From contig NZ_JAABNP010000002.1 of NCBI RefSeq assembly GCF_009928485.1, positions 248,001-312,000 on the forward strand: a DNA stretch of 64,000 bases. The letters are read 5' to 3'. Made by a program: the position numbers and the translations under genes. The DNA is from Clostridium sp. C2-6-12 (GTDB lineage Bacteria > Bacillota > Clostridia > Clostridiales > Clostridiaceae). Position 1 is the stretch's first letter. Each line of letters starts with the position of its first letter. This document shows, in pieces, positions 52,152 through 63,867 of this stretch. A model generated the notes under the pieces. The model worked only from the letters and a program-made list of their open reading frames with translations, ran no database searches and was not told where the DNA came from.

Positions 52152-52245
52152 ATTAACCCTCCTTTAAATTTTATTACAATAGTTTGCATAACTCATATAA
52201 TATGATTATATTTTTGCACCCTTTTCAATATAAATCTAATTATTT

Positions 52246-52425
52246 CTATTCTATATCTTTTTGATAATAAATAGTATTTACAATCATCAATATTAACATT
52301 ATTGTTACCACAAAAATTTCAAGTGGGTTCTTTTTATTTAAATACTCTATTATTGCAATTACAGAACATATTATTCCACCAATATAGATGATAATTAATT
52401 TAGCTTTTCTTTTATTATTACCCAT
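52246..52425 (-). CDS. small two-TM membrane protein
   Basis: 59 aa from ATG 52425 (GGGAGA upstream). Two hydrophobic segments (AKLIIIYIGGIICSVIAII and LEIFVVTIMLILMIVNTIY). No family recognised. Confidence 0.55.
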   Translation of the reverse strand: MGNNKRKAKLIIIYIGGIICSVIAIIEYLNKKNPLEIFVVTIMLILMIVNTIYYQKDIE

Positions 52426-52732
52426 ATTAAATTCTCCCATTTACAATTATAATTTTAAGAAAATCCTGGCAAACTAAGTATAAGTTCGTCATATTTTTAA
52501 GAAGATTATGCATACTCCTATAAAAAATATCTTAAAACTTAAAGTATTCTCAACTACGCCTAGAAGTATACTATATAAACATTTCACCATTTTCAATTCA
52601 AAATAATTTGCTTTCTCTTTATGCCATAAAACCTTATGTATAACTTTTATTATAATACCACATATTGTAACTAGGTTCCATATTCTTCCTGAGTTGTGGT
52701 CAATTTATGTATATGATTTATTAAATTCAAAG

Positions 52733-52778
52733 AAAATATATCAACAATATTTTTTAAGGATATTGTTGATATATTTTT
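52733..52778. terminator. terminator of the histidine kinase gene
   Basis: A 15-bp perfect inverted repeat (ATATATCAACAATAT and complement) with T-rich flanks on both strands. Confidence 0.85.
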
Positions 52779-52787
52779 ATAATAAGC

Positions 52788-55502
52788 TTATTTGTATATA
52801 TCCGAAAATTCAACATTCATTTTTTCAATAAAACTATGGTCATTTTCCATATAGCTTTCTTTTTTAGATTCAAATGTAATCATTTTATATGGTAATTGTA
52901 TTATAAATTCACTACCTTCACCCAATATACTTTTAGCAATAATATTACCTCCGTGCATTTCTACAAGTGATTTTGCTAAAGATAAACCTATACCACTACC
53001 TTCTTGTTCTCTAGTAAACGATTTATTAACCTGTTTATAACGTTCAAATATCATACTGAGCTTATCTTCTGGTATACCAATTCCATTATCTTTAATTGAT
53101 ATAATAATATTTTCCTCATCTTTTGAAACCTTTACATGAATATAACCATTAATTTTTGTAAATTTAACTGCATTTGAAAGAATATTAAGAATTATTCTTT
53201 CAATCATATCAACATCACAAGCTATTATCATTTCTTCAAAATCACAGTCAAATATAAGCTCAATATTTTTAAGTTTAACAAATTCAGAAGTTGATAGTGT
53301 TATTTCTTCAACCACACTAACTATATTATGATTTTTTAAGTCAATTTGCATAAATCCAGCATCAATTTTAGTTGTATCAATTAAATTATTTACTAATCTT
53401 AAAATCCTTAAACAATTTTGTTTCATTGATGCCATATGTTTTGCCATTTTTCCTTTATTCGAAAACATATCTCCCTTAATATATAACTCAAATAATTGAA
53501 TTCCACCTAGCATTACATTTATTGGTGTCCTAAGTTCATGTGACATATTAGCTATATATTCACTTTTCAATTGATTTGCTTCTTCTGCCGCCTCCTTGGC
53601 TTTTGTTATTTCTTCCTCAAGGAGCTTTCTCTCTGTAATATCTTGTATTGTTCCCCTAAAATAAATCAGATTACCCTGCATGTCAAAATATTTTTTAGCT
53701 TTTAAACTAATCCAGCCAGTTTTGTTATTAACACCAACATATCTATATTCAATACTATCTATAGTCCCAGCTAATAAATCTGCTTCTGCCTGTTTAATAT
53801 ATTGTAAATCTTCTGGATAAATATATTTACTTATAATTTTGTTAGTAGGAACAAAGGATTGTGGTTCAAATCCATATATACGATATATTTCATCTGACCA
53901 GTAGAATTTATTTTTTATAACATCAAATTCCCAATCTCCTAAATGTGCTAATTCATGAGCCTCTATCAATCTTTTTTTTATTCGTTTCAAATCTTTTTCA
54001 CTTTCTTTTATTGAAGTTATATCTGAAAATATAGCAGCTATATATCCCTTTTTAGGACAGTAATAGCTAACATTATACCATCTTTCCATTATATCTGAAT
54101 AAATTTCCATAGATACTGGTTTACCTGTTAATGCAACTTCGCCAAACAAAGTAATCCAATCAACATTTGAATTATTAAGGTTTAGAAATGCTTCTGTAGC
54201 CTTTTTCCCAATAAATTCATTACATTTATTCCCTGTAATTCTCTCATATGCAGGGTTGGCTTCCGTTATTATATAATCAATAGGTTTTCCAGCTTCATCT
54301 GTGATTATTTTATAATACGAATGTCCAAGATTCATATTATTAAATAAACTCTTATATTTTGCTTCACTTTCTTGTAATTCATTCTTAATTTTTACTTTTT
54401 CAGTAATATCTCGTAAGCAAAGCACCCCTGCTGTAAAATTGCCTTCTTTATCATAAATTGGGACTCCATTTACCTCTATATAAATAGCATTCTTGTCTGA
54501 CTTTACACACATTCTATAACCTATTAATTTTTCTCCTCTAATCACTCTTCGAGATGGAATATCATCTTCTAAAATTAAATGCCCGTCATCATCATAATAT
54601 TCAGTTTGTATAAGTCCATCTCCAGCATAAATAAGATTATTGAATATAGGAAGATAAACTTCTCTTGCTGTTTTATTGAAAGTAGTGTATTTGCCGTCCC
54701 CATCAAATACTAATACAGCATCAGACATATTTTCAATTATAGCTTCCACTTGTTCTTTTTGTTCTTTTATTAATCTATTTTGATCTTCGATACGCTTTTT
54801 ATTTAGTACATTTTCTGTAACATCCGTAACATTTTGAATTAAATATTTCACACTTCCATTTTCTAAAATAGGTATAATTGAAGCATTCCAATAATGTGTG
54901 CATTTTATTGATTCTTTATGAATATAGTCTGGACTATGATAAACTTCACCTTTATTAATCACATCATGTAGTATTCTTTCATAGTTACTTCCTTTAAATT
55001 CCTCACTAACCTTTTCTAATTTTAGACCAATACTATTTTCTTTTGTATTGTATGGTTCAGCAAAATTGCTTAAAAAGGTCGGGTTAGCTTTTAATAAAAC
55101 TAAATCTTTTGAATATATACATATACCATATTTATTATCTAAAAAAATCTGCTCAACATATGGAAACTTATCTTCAAGTCTTGAATTAGACTTTTCCACA
55201 ATATAGTAAACTTTTTCATTACTGCTGCTTATTTCTATTGTTGATAATCTAATTTCCCTTGCTTCAAGTGATTTTGTAAAAATGAAACCTTCCTTCTCCC
55301 CAATACTACTGTCTCGATCATATAAATCAATAGTCATTCTTAATAGTTCATTGCAAACTTCAAACATATTTTTATATAAAATATCCTCTTTAGCATAACC
55401 AGTCAATTCTAAAAAATCTTCTCCTATATCAATGACTTTTCCATTGCTAGTTAATACATATGACCTATGTTTATAGAAACTATAATCTATTTTACATATC
55501 AC
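52788..55502 (-). CDS. multi-PAS sensor histidine kinase
   Basis: 904 aa, apparently soluble. About five PAS/PAC modules occupy residues 1-630 (VIDIGEDFLELTGYAKEDIL, VLVFDGDGKYTTFNKTA, ITEANPAYERITGNKCNEFI, FYWSDEIYRIYGFEP). A coiled coil leads to HisKA with H655 in NMSHELRTPIN. The ATPase has NILSNAVKFTK, DNGIGIPEDKL and GSGIGLSLAK. No receiver domain and no adjacent response regulator is present, so it is an orphan kinase. Clostridial orphan kinases can phosphorylate Spo0A; a role here is inference. Confidence 0.92.
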   Translation of the reverse strand: MICKIDYSFYKHRSYVLTSNGKVIDIGEDFLELTGYAKEDILYKNMFEVCNELLRMTIDLYDRDSSIGEKEGFIFTKSLEAREIRLSTIEISSSNEKVYYIVEKSNSRLEDKFPYVEQIFLDNKYGICIYSKDLVLLKANPTFLSNFAEPYNTKENSIGLKLEKVSEEFKGSNYERILHDVINKGEVYHSPDYIHKESIKCTHYWNASIIPILENGSVKYLIQNVTDVTENVLNKKRIEDQNRLIKEQKEQVEAIIENMSDAVLVFDGDGKYTTFNKTAREVYLPIFNNLIYAGDGLIQTEYYDDDGHLILEDDIPSRRVIRGEKLIGYRMCVKSDKNAIYIEVNGVPIYDKEGNFTAGVLCLRDITEKVKIKNELQESEAKYKSLFNNMNLGHSYYKIITDEAGKPIDYIITEANPAYERITGNKCNEFIGKKATEAFLNLNNSNVDWITLFGEVALTGKPVSMEIYSDIMERWYNVSYYCPKKGYIAAIFSDITSIKESEKDLKRIKKRLIEAHELAHLGDWEFDVIKNKFYWSDEIYRIYGFEPQSFVPTNKIISKYIYPEDLQYIKQAEADLLAGTIDSIEYRYVGVNNKTGWISLKAKKYFDMQGNLIYFRGTIQDITERKLLEEEITKAKEAAEEANQLKSEYIANMSHELRTPINVMLGGIQLFELYIKGDMFSNKGKMAKHMASMKQNCLRILRLVNNLIDTTKIDAGFMQIDLKNHNIVSVVEEITLSTSEFVKLKNIELIFDCDFEEMIIACDVDMIERIILNILSNAVKFTKINGYIHVKVSKDEENIIISIKDNGIGIPEDKLSMIFERYKQVNKSFTREQEGSGIGLSLAKSLVEMHGGNIIAKSILGEGSEFIIQLPYKMITFESKKESYMENDHSFIEKMNVEFSDIYK

Positions 55503-55846
55503 AAAAACTCCCCCTATACTACTTTATATAATAGCTTTTAATACATTTTTACACATTTTTTCCTATTTCTAATTTTACTGCACATTTTCCAAAATTGCTA
55601 CCAATTGTTATATTTATACAGCAAAATATTATAAACATTTTCTTCTAAAATTTTACTTCCCTTTACAAATTCTTTGCGTGAATCCAAAATAAACTCAAAA
55701 AAACATATTAAATTCAGCTTATATGTTTTTCACTCCCAGACTTATGAATTTACTTACTCTAAAATATCTTCTTGTTTTTTTTATTTTTTAATTGTTTATT
55801 ATTTTATCTGTCTTACTTTTTCTATTTAAAAGTACATTTTTACAAA

Positions 55847-55858
55847 ATATGCTATAAT
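55847..55858 (+). promoter_or_regulatory. extended -10 promoter of the GH1 gene
   Basis: ATATGCTATAAT gives an extended -10 (TGCTATAAT). The leader is about 90 nt and contains GGATTGTTTAC (55918-55928), reminiscent of a LicT-type antiterminator site. No terminator follows it, so I do not call it functional. Confidence 0.5.
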
Positions 55859-55936
55859 TAATCGAAGAGTTTTTTTATAAAATAAATACGTAATCTTAGC
55901 TATTTATGAAAAATAGGATTGTTTACACAAAATTAA

Positions 55937-57424
<1,488 letters not shown>

Positions 57425-57453
57425 AGATAATATTTATTATAAACTTATCAGAA

Positions 57454-57588
57454 TTGACATAATACTGTCACAAATATGTTTTATAATAAAAACATAAGGT
57501 TAAAACATTATTATTTCTCCCAAAAATAATTAATATGAGCCAGTATTTAGAATAGTCTGTTACACCCTAGCAGGCTGTTCTATTTTTA
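57454..57588 (+). ncRNA. small RNA element, host copy
   Basis: Second copy of the element at 39575-39705, with the same ordered blocks, complementary AATACTG/CAGTATT ends and a terminator (AGAATAGTCTG with CAGGCTGTTCT around TTACACCCTAG, then ATTTTT). It starts with TTGACA and has TATAAT 22 bp later, a spacing too long for an ordinary sigma-A promoter. No toxin-like ORF lies opposite. It follows the GH1 gene by 30 bp but appears to be an independent unit. Confidence 0.6.
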
Positions 57589-57639
57589 TGTTCCGCCATA
57601 TCTTTAAATAATGCAAAAATATGATTTTAATCCAACCAG

Positions 57640-58053
57640 TTATTTTATAGTTGTCTTTTCTTTTAGATATTGTCCAAGATCTTTATCTAAATTATTTATG
57701 TGATATTCCCAAAAATCTGCTATTTTTTGTTCCATATAATTAGTAATGGCTCCAGTGACTCCATATCTCTCACATATATATCTTATCTCACCTAATTGAT
57801 TTCTAAATACTTGATGTTGTATTGTTTGTTGCCTATATCTAGGATAATTGTAATTTCTCTGAATCTCTTCTTCATCATTAAAATGCTTATTAGTATATCT
57901 TTCAAGAAAATCTAATGTTCTAAGTACTTCTTCCTTACCCGTACCTGAATTTATTGAATCAAAAAAGTAAACTATTCTTTCAAGCAATTCTTTATGCTGA
58001 TTATCAATATTTTCATGACCTATTTCCAAGGACTCATCCCATTTTAACCTCAT
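57640..58053 (-). CDS. bacteriohemerythrin
   Basis: 137 aa from ATG 58053. Ligands in IDNQHKELLERI, HFNDEEEIQ, TIQHQVF, and EYHINNLDKDLGQYL. Similar to the protein at 49481; likely paralogues. Confidence 0.92.
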   Translation of the reverse strand: MRLKWDESLEIGHENIDNQHKELLERIVYFFDSINSGTGKEEVLRTLDFLERYTNKHFNDEEEIQRNYNYPRYRQQTIQHQVFRNQLGEIRYICERYGVTGAITNYMEQKIADFWEYHINNLDKDLGQYLKEKTTIK

Positions 58054-58237
58054 GAAACCACACACCCTTCATAATATATAATAGCTATCTTAATATTATC
58101 ACATTATGTATACGCTTTCTTGATTAATTATAACAATTATTTCTACAAATAATTCCATTATTATTCATTTTATCTAAATTTAATAATAATATAAAGAGCA
58201 GCAAAAGCCACTCCTATTTTAGTTAACTGCTATTTTT

Positions 58238-58636
58238 TTAAACTTGATTTTTTGTTATTAATTTGTCTTTATGTAAAACATGGTCTAATATCCAGTTGAA
58301 AATAAAAGATAGTATCTCATCTAAATACTTATTGGTATCTTCATCCAATCTTCTAAAATCAATATCATATATCTTTTTTATAAACTCTGCATGTTCTATT
58401 TTTTGGCTCGGCAGTTGAGGAGAATCAATCTTCATCATGTAACTTTCTTCAGTTTGAAAATGAAATTTAGTATATTGACGTAAGTCTTCTAGTATTTGTA
58501 TAACTTCATCATACTTATCAAGTCTAAGTTCATTTTTTAATAGGTCATATGCTTGATTTCCGATTTCAAATAAATGAAAATGTTGCTTATCAATTATGTC
58601 AACCCCTATTGAATATTCATTTTTCCACACCAACAT
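58238..58636 (-). CDS. bacteriohemerythrin, divergent paralogue
   Basis: 132 aa. VWKNEYSIGVDIIDKQHFHL, HFQTEESYM, KIEHAEFIKK and ILDHVLHKDK retain the H..H..E..H..H..D ligands. The C-terminal motif differs from the other two (HVLHKDK instead of HINNLDKD). Followed at 180 bp by the second hemerythrin. Confidence 0.88.
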   Translation of the reverse strand: MLVWKNEYSIGVDIIDKQHFHLFEIGNQAYDLLKNELRLDKYDEVIQILEDLRQYTKFHFQTEESYMMKIDSPQLPSQKIEHAEFIKKIYDIDFRRLDEDTNKYLDEILSFIFNWILDHVLHKDKLITKNQV

Positions 58637-58771
58637 TATATTTCCCCTTCTTTCTACAATATTATTATTTATTTTACCATATATTCTTTATATAGAGAAT
58701 ATTTTTATATATTAATGCATTTTTTTATAATTTAAATAAATAATTAAAAGCTTTAAGAAGTAAACATTATG

Positions 58772-58927
58772 TCATGTATCTGATTTATAAATATAAAGTT
58801 TATTAGTATCTGAATCCAAAATAGATATTGTAATATTGTAATAACCTCTTAAATTTATATTTATATTTTTCTCATCAAGATACCTTTTAGGGAGTCCATC
58901 ATTTAAATAATTATATGATTTACATAA
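58772..58927 (-). pseudogene. short remnant of a coding sequence
   Basis: An open frame of about 50 codons without a start reads YLNDGLPKRYLDEKNINI and YNITISILDSDTNKLYIYKS. This composition looks coding rather than random. A stop precedes it and nothing upstream restores the frame convincingly. Parent gene not recognised. Confidence 0.3.
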
Positions 58928-59002
58928 TTAAAATCCATTAATTATATCCTTAGGTATCCTTTTTGATTTTTACCGTATATTAAGGTTAAAATATATACTA
59001 GA

Positions 59003-59050
59003 GATAAAAAAATAAGTATAATAAAGATTTTACTCTCTATTATACTTATC
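59003..59050 (-). terminator. terminator of the butanediol dehydrogenase gene
   Basis: ATAAGTATAATA pairs with TATTATACTTAT around a short loop, followed by seven T on the minus strand. Confidence 0.88.
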
Positions 59051-59201
59051 TAGAAATAATGCTTAAAAAGGATGTTGTAATTATTCTTGGGAGTTAAAAT
59101 TTTGTTTAATGTTTGAATTTATATTAACATATTTTTTATAACAATACAAGACTAAAACTATCAGATTTATCTTATTAGTATTCTTAAATTAATACACATT
59201 A

Positions 59202-60287
59202 TTAGTTATCTGATAAAAGTTCTTTATCGGGTGTTACTAAAATCTTAACATGTTTCTTTTTCTCTGGTCCTGTTAATGCTCCAAAACCTTCTTCAACTAT
59301 ATGGTCTAGATGTATTTTCTTTGTTACATAGCCTTCTGCTTTTATTCTTCCATCCTTCATTTGAGCCAAAGTTGCTGGAAATTCATGTCTATATGCTAAA
59401 GTTCCCACTATTTTCTTTTCAGTGAATACTAATAAATTAGGGTTAATTTTTGCATCATTTTCCCAAATACTTGTTATTACTAAAGTTCCTTCAAATTTTA
59501 AGCTTTCAATACCTATATCAAGACCAATTTGAGCCCCTGTAGTTTCAAAAGCTACATCAACTCCTAATCCATTTGTAAGTCTTTTAACTTCTTCTGCTAT
59601 ATTTACTTCATTAGGATCTAGCACTACATCTGCTCCTGCTCTTTTAGCATATTCTTGTCTTATTGATTTTCTTTGTAACACTATTACTAATTTTGCACCT
59701 GCTGCTTTCAGACATTCTATAGTTGCAAGTCCTATTGGGCCTGACCCTAAAACTAATGCAGTATCTCCCGTTTGAAATTTACCAACTCTAATTGAATGTA
59801 AGGCTACTGCCATTGGTTCAACTAAAGCAGCTTGTTCATAAGACATTTCGTCTGGTATTTTATGTACAAATTTTTCTGGAAAAACTGTATATTCAGCTAA
59901 TCCGCCTCCACTTCCACAAAGTCCGTGGAAGCCTAAAGAAGAACATAGGTTGTATTTACCCTCTAGACATGCTGGACATTTTCCACATGCAACAATTGGT
60001 TCAACTATTACTCTATCTCCAACTTTAAAATTTGTTACACTACTACCAAGCTTAACAACTTCTCCTGAAAATTCATGTCCTAAAACTACTGGTGCAGTTG
60101 TTCCACTTAATGGATGTGGTTGTCCAACTGGTATAAATATAGGTCCTCCTAAATATTCATGTAAGTCTGATCCGCATATACCGCACCATTTTACTTTAAT
60201 CTTCACACCATCACTTGTAATAACTTTTGGCTCTTCAATTTCCTCAACTCTAACATCCTTCTTTTCGTACCATAAAGCTGCTTTCAT
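59202..60287 (-). CDS. 2,3-butanediol dehydrogenase, zinc-dependent MDR family
   Basis: 361 aa. Catalytic zinc region WCGICGSDLHEYLGGPIFIP and GHEFSGEV; structural zinc Cys in CGKCPACLEGKYNLC; NAD-binding VLGSGPIGLATIE. The long GGPIFIPVGQPHPLSG insertion is typical of (R,R)-butanediol dehydrogenases, which interconvert acetoin and 2,3-butanediol. It has a sigma-54 promoter and lies next to an AcoR-like activator, which suggests induction by acetoin or a related compound. Confidence 0.9.
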   Translation of the reverse strand: MKAALWYEKKDVRVEEIEEPKVITSDGVKIKVKWCGICGSDLHEYLGGPIFIPVGQPHPLSGTTAPVVLGHEFSGEVVKLGSSVTNFKVGDRVIVEPIVACGKCPACLEGKYNLCSSLGFHGLCGSGGGLAEYTVFPEKFVHKIPDEMSYEQAALVEPMAVALHSIRVGKFQTGDTALVLGSGPIGLATIECLKAAGAKLVIVLQRKSIRQEYAKRAGADVVLDPNEVNIAEEVKRLTNGLGVDVAFETTGAQIGLDIGIESLKFEGTLVITSIWENDAKINPNLLVFTEKKIVGTLAYRHEFPATLAQMKDGRIKAEGYVTKKIHLDHIVEEGFGALTGPEKKKHVKILVTPDKELLSDN

Positions 60288-60337
60288 ATAAATTTCCTCC
60301 TAACAATATATTGTTAATTTATTCACATTTTATATAA

Positions 60338-60356
60338 AAGCAATATTAATGCCAAA
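60338..60356 (-). promoter_or_regulatory. sigma-54 (-24/-12) promoter of the dehydrogenase gene
   Basis: TTGGCATTAATATTGCT on the minus strand, with GG and GC separated by exactly 10 nt. It lies about 50 bp before the start codon. Confidence 0.87.
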
Positions 60357-60469
60357 AATATCAGATATACCATAAATTTATATTTTTCATTTTTATAACC
60401 TTACACGTCTTATTTTATGTCAATCAAAAATATATAATAGAATTAATGAATTTCTCATAAAACAGAAAG

Positions 60470-60537
60470 TGTATCAAAACGATGCACTTTATTTTCTCGT
60501 TTTGATACACTTTATCTATTATTCTCATTTTGATACA
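60470..60537. promoter_or_regulatory. three enhancer sites for the sigma-54 activator
   Basis: TGTATCAAAACGA (60470-60482) and its complement (60497-60509) form a 15-bp-arm inverted repeat with flanks. A third copy, complementary to TGTATCAAAATGA, covers 60525-60537 and includes the activator's own stop codon. They lie 115-200 bp upstream of the -24 element, a normal enhancer distance. Confidence 0.8.
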
Positions 60538-62465
60538 TCTAATCCATAGCTTTTTAACTTTCTATATAAAGTTGCTCTTCCTATGTTTAATAGTTTTGCT
60601 GTTAATTGAATATTCCCATCACATTTTTTTATTGCATTTCTTATTGCATTTTCCTCTAATTCACTGAGAGGTATTATTGTTAATTCTTCTTTTAATGGCT
60701 TTGTATCAATAATATCTTCATTGTTATTAATATAATCTAATTCTTCTGTATTTATCATTTCATCTTCACTTATATAATAATCTCTTTCAACCACATTTTT
60801 AAGTTCTCGTATATTCCCAGGCCAATCATATTTTTTCAGATCATCTATATATGATTGTTTTACATTTATAATTTTGTTTTTATTTTTTAAGTTTAAATTA
60901 TTAATAAATTCACTTACAAGTAAATCCATATCTTCTTTTCTTCTTCTAAGAGGTATTGTTTTTATTTCCATTACACTTAATCTATAATATAAATCCTCTC
61001 TGAAATTTTGCCTCTTTATTTCATTTTTCAATATTCTATTAGTAGCCCCAATAATTCTCACATCTAACTGCTTCTCAAAAGTTCCTCCTACTCTTACAAT
61101 CTTTCCATTATCCAATACTCTAAGAAGCTTACTTTGAATATCTAAAGGCAATTCCCCAATTTCATCTAGAAAGATTGTGCCCCCATCTGCCAATTCAAAT
61201 TTTCCTGGATGACCTTCCTTTGAAGCTCCAGTAAAGGCCCCTTTTTCATATCCAAATAATTCACTTTCAACAAGTTCACTTGGAATTGACGCACAGTTCA
61301 CTGCAACAAATGGACCTCTTGCTCGATTACTATAATTATGTATTGATTGTGAAATTAATTCTTTGCCAGTACCACTTTCTCCTTGAATCAAGATATTACA
61401 GTCACTTTTTGCCGCTTTTTTAGAAAAATTTATCATTTTTTTCATTTCCAAATTATTTGTCGTAATATCTTTAAACTCATACTTAGCTTTATAACCAGCA
61501 AATTTGTTCACTAATTTATGCACTGCTTCAACTTTTGAAAAAGTTATTACCATCCCACTATTTTTTCCCTTACTATTTAAGGGAATGATATTTATAACGC
61601 ACTTTATTCTTTCATTATTTATTGAAAAATCCCATTCTATATTATTCAAAAATTTATTTTCAGCTTTCATAAATTTGTAAAAATCAATTTCTTTTAGTAC
61701 ATGGCTAATTTCCATATTCATGGCTTCTTCTAAAGATATATTTAATATTTTTAGCGCCTGTCCATTAATTCTTTTTATTTTCATATGCTCGTTCATAACA
61801 ATCATGCCTTCTGATATGGAATTGAAGGTCACATTAAGCAATCTATATGATATTGCTAATTCCATTTGTTTTTGAATTGATTGAGCTGCTGCAGTTACTA
61901 TTCCTAATGTATGAGAATGGGCATTATAATAATTACCTGACATATTTATACATCCAATTAAATTATCGTCCTCATCATAAATTGGTGCAGCTGAACATGT
62001 CCATGAGTGTTGATTTATTCCATAATGCTCTGCCCCTATAGTTTGAACTGGTTTATTAAGATACAAAGCAGTTCCTATTGCATTAGTTCCAACTACCTTT
62101 TCAGACCATAATTCACCCTTTAAGAAATTTAATTCTTCAGCCCTTTCCATTATATCTTTATCGCCAATTATATCTATTATGTAACCTTCTTTGTCAACTA
62201 AGAATATAGCAAAACCCGATCCATGGACCATGCTATATATACTTTCTATAACAGGTCTTGCAACAGAAATAAGTTCATTATTTTTATTAATTAACATATT
62301 TATATTAGTGTGGTTAATATTTCCTCTCCCGTTATAAGGATTAACTCCATACTTTCTGCATCTTATCCAAGAATCAGCTATTTCTTTTCTAACCTTAGGA
62401 TGTACTTTTCCTGTTTCTATAAAATTTTCCCATGCTTTAGTGATAAATTCGATATAACCTTCCAT
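60525..62465 (-). CDS. sigma-54-dependent activator, AcoR-like
   Basis: 646 aa from ATG 62465 (GGAGAG upstream). N-terminal GAF-type sensor (residues 50-190, SGFAIFLVDKEGYIIDIIGD, GTNAIGTALYLNKPVQTIGA), a PAS domain (200-310), and an AAA+ domain with Walker A GESGTGKE (G362), GAFTGA sigma-54 contact loop and Walker B GGTIFLDEIGEL. A Fis-type HTH (LTAKLLNIGRATLYRKLKSY) ends it. It precedes and is co-oriented with the dehydrogenase, whose promoter it most likely activates. Confidence 0.93.
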   Translation of the reverse strand: MEGYIEFITKAWENFIETGKVHPKVRKEIADSWIRCRKYGVNPYNGRGNINHTNINMLINKNNELISVARPVIESIYSMVHGSGFAIFLVDKEGYIIDIIGDKDIMERAEELNFLKGELWSEKVVGTNAIGTALYLNKPVQTIGAEHYGINQHSWTCSAAPIYDEDDNLIGCINMSGNYYNAHSHTLGIVTAAAQSIQKQMELAISYRLLNVTFNSISEGMIVMNEHMKIKRINGQALKILNISLEEAMNMEISHVLKEIDFYKFMKAENKFLNNIEWDFSINNERIKCVINIIPLNSKGKNSGMVITFSKVEAVHKLVNKFAGYKAKYEFKDITTNNLEMKKMINFSKKAAKSDCNILIQGESGTGKELISQSIHNYSNRARGPFVAVNCASIPSELVESELFGYEKGAFTGASKEGHPGKFELADGGTIFLDEIGELPLDIQSKLLRVLDNGKIVRVGGTFEKQLDVRIIGATNRILKNEIKRQNFREDLYYRLSVMEIKTIPLRRRKEDMDLLVSEFINNLNLKNKNKIINVKQSYIDDLKKYDWPGNIRELKNVVERDYYISEDEMINTEELDYINNNEDIIDTKPLKEELTIIPLSELEENAIRNAIKKCDGNIQLTAKLLNIGRATLYRKLKSYGLDVSK

Positions 62466-62493
62466 ATGTCTCTCTCCATTATTACTTTCATCA

Positions 62494-62679
62494 TTATTCA
62501 TTGATCTCTTCAAATCTATTTACAATTTTACCATCAACCTCTTTAGCATCTAAAAACATACTCAAAGGTCTAACCCATATCCATTTTTCCCAATAAAGGG
62601 CTTGATAAAGCACCAAATATTCATTTATTCCTCCTGACATAGCTTCTGATCCTATAATAATATTATGTGCTAATTTCAA
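62494..62679 (-). CDS. DUF1653-like protein, N-terminus atypical
   Basis: Up to 61 aa. LVLYQALYWEKWIWVRPLSM and DGKIVNRFEEI match the C-terminal two thirds of DUF1653. The usual start (GxYRHYKGxxY) is missing, so the gene is truncated or uses another start. Initiation is probably at the TTG at 62679 after GAGGAA. Function of the family is unknown. Confidence 0.5.
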   Translation of the reverse strand: MKLAHNIIIGSEAMSGGINEYLVLYQALYWEKWIWVRPLSMFLDAKEVDGKIVNRFEEINE

Positions 62680-62722
62680 CTATTCCTCTTAAATTTCACC
62701 TAAAACTTGATTAGTTAGAATA

Positions 62723-63867
62723 TTATTTGTTTTCTCTTTTCTGAAGTATAGGTTCACTTCCTACAATTTTGTAAATACGTTCTTCAACTACTGTTCCATC
62801 TGCTTTTGTTTCTTTAAACGTAATTAAGTCATATCCGTCATTACTTTTGCTTTGAGCTGTTTCGTATATCAATCTCACACCATTTTCCACTTTCTCCTTT
62901 GTGCCAAGCCAATTAGGACAATCATTTAAAAACCAATCATTTTTTCCCCAATATGCAAATAGTTTATTTTCTGCAGAAACATTAATATCTGGAAGTGCTT
63001 TTTCCACATATTGTGAATTCACTTGAGCAGATCTTCCTATTTTTATTAAGTATTCCTTAGCTTGAGTTTCTTGTGATTCAGCAAGCTTAGAATAATCTTT
63101 ATTATCATTCTTCAATACTTTATTCCATAATCTTTCTGGAAACATCTCTTTTATAGAAGCTGCATAATCTTCTCCATCAATTGGCTCTTTATATTTAATA
63201 AGTGAATATCCTCCATTTGTATTTTTAGAAAATGTTATTACTGTAGGTATTGCTCACTCCCACTAATCTTAGTGAAAATACCATTTTCGAAGCCGAAATA
63301 ACCGAAACTTGAAAGTGTATAAGCTTTTACCTCATTATCTTTTTCCTCTGTTTCCAAAGTTATATGTCCTTCAGTGGCGACTTCCCCCTTAAGATATCCA
63401 TTTTCTCCTTTACTTTTTATTGATTGACTTACAGCTTCTTCAATATTTCCACTAATCAAGTTATTTGAATCAGAAACTTTATTATTATTACTAACTACAT
63501 TTAGATTTTTTCCATTGTTTTCTTTTGAAATTGAAGAACTATTTTGTGTTGTTTGTGTCCAAGCTCCATTAGAATCTAATAAATATCCTTCAATAGTAGT
63601 ATTTTTAGCCATAGAACCATCACTATTTAAATAATACCATTTGTTATGATACTCAATCCATCCTGTTTTCATATATCCATTATTATCAAAATAATACCAC
63701 TTCCCACTAATTTCTTTCCAACCTACTGAATATGAACTTTCTTCTGTATTCCACCAACCATTAGAATCCTGTTTCCATTCTGCACCTGCTCTTATTGGAA
63801 CTAATGTAAAAAAACTTGTTGCTATTAATCCTATAGTAATTATTCTTTTTAGATTTTCTTTTTTCAT
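62723..63867 (-). pseudogene. frameshifted secreted cell-wall-binding protein with BlaR1-like C-terminal domain
   Basis: The first frame (63867-63238) has a signal peptide (ITIGLIATSFFTLVPIRAGA), cell-wall-binding repeats (GWKEISGKWYYFDNNGYMK, GWIEYHNKWYYLNSDG) and a polar linker, ending after FTKISGSEQYLQ. The next frame continues without a stop as AIPTVITFSKNTNGGYSLIK and through 63145-62723. Adding one G after AGTG near 63250 would give SGAIPTVITF, so a single-base deletion explains the break. The C-terminal part resembles the extracellular domain found at the end of clostridial M56/BlaR1-type proteins. A sequencing error is the alternative. Confidence 0.75.

Noticed and set aside
55918-55928. 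LicT-type RNA antiterminator site (GGATTGTTTAC) before the GH1 gene
   Set aside because: Only the first part of the consensus is present, and no terminator hairpin follows, so antitermination control is not supported.
57454-57487. Ordinary sigma-A promoter TTGACA/TATAAT of the host RNA element
   Set aside because: The spacer is 22 bp, too long for sigma-A. The conserved blocks may be a different promoter type or part of the RNA.
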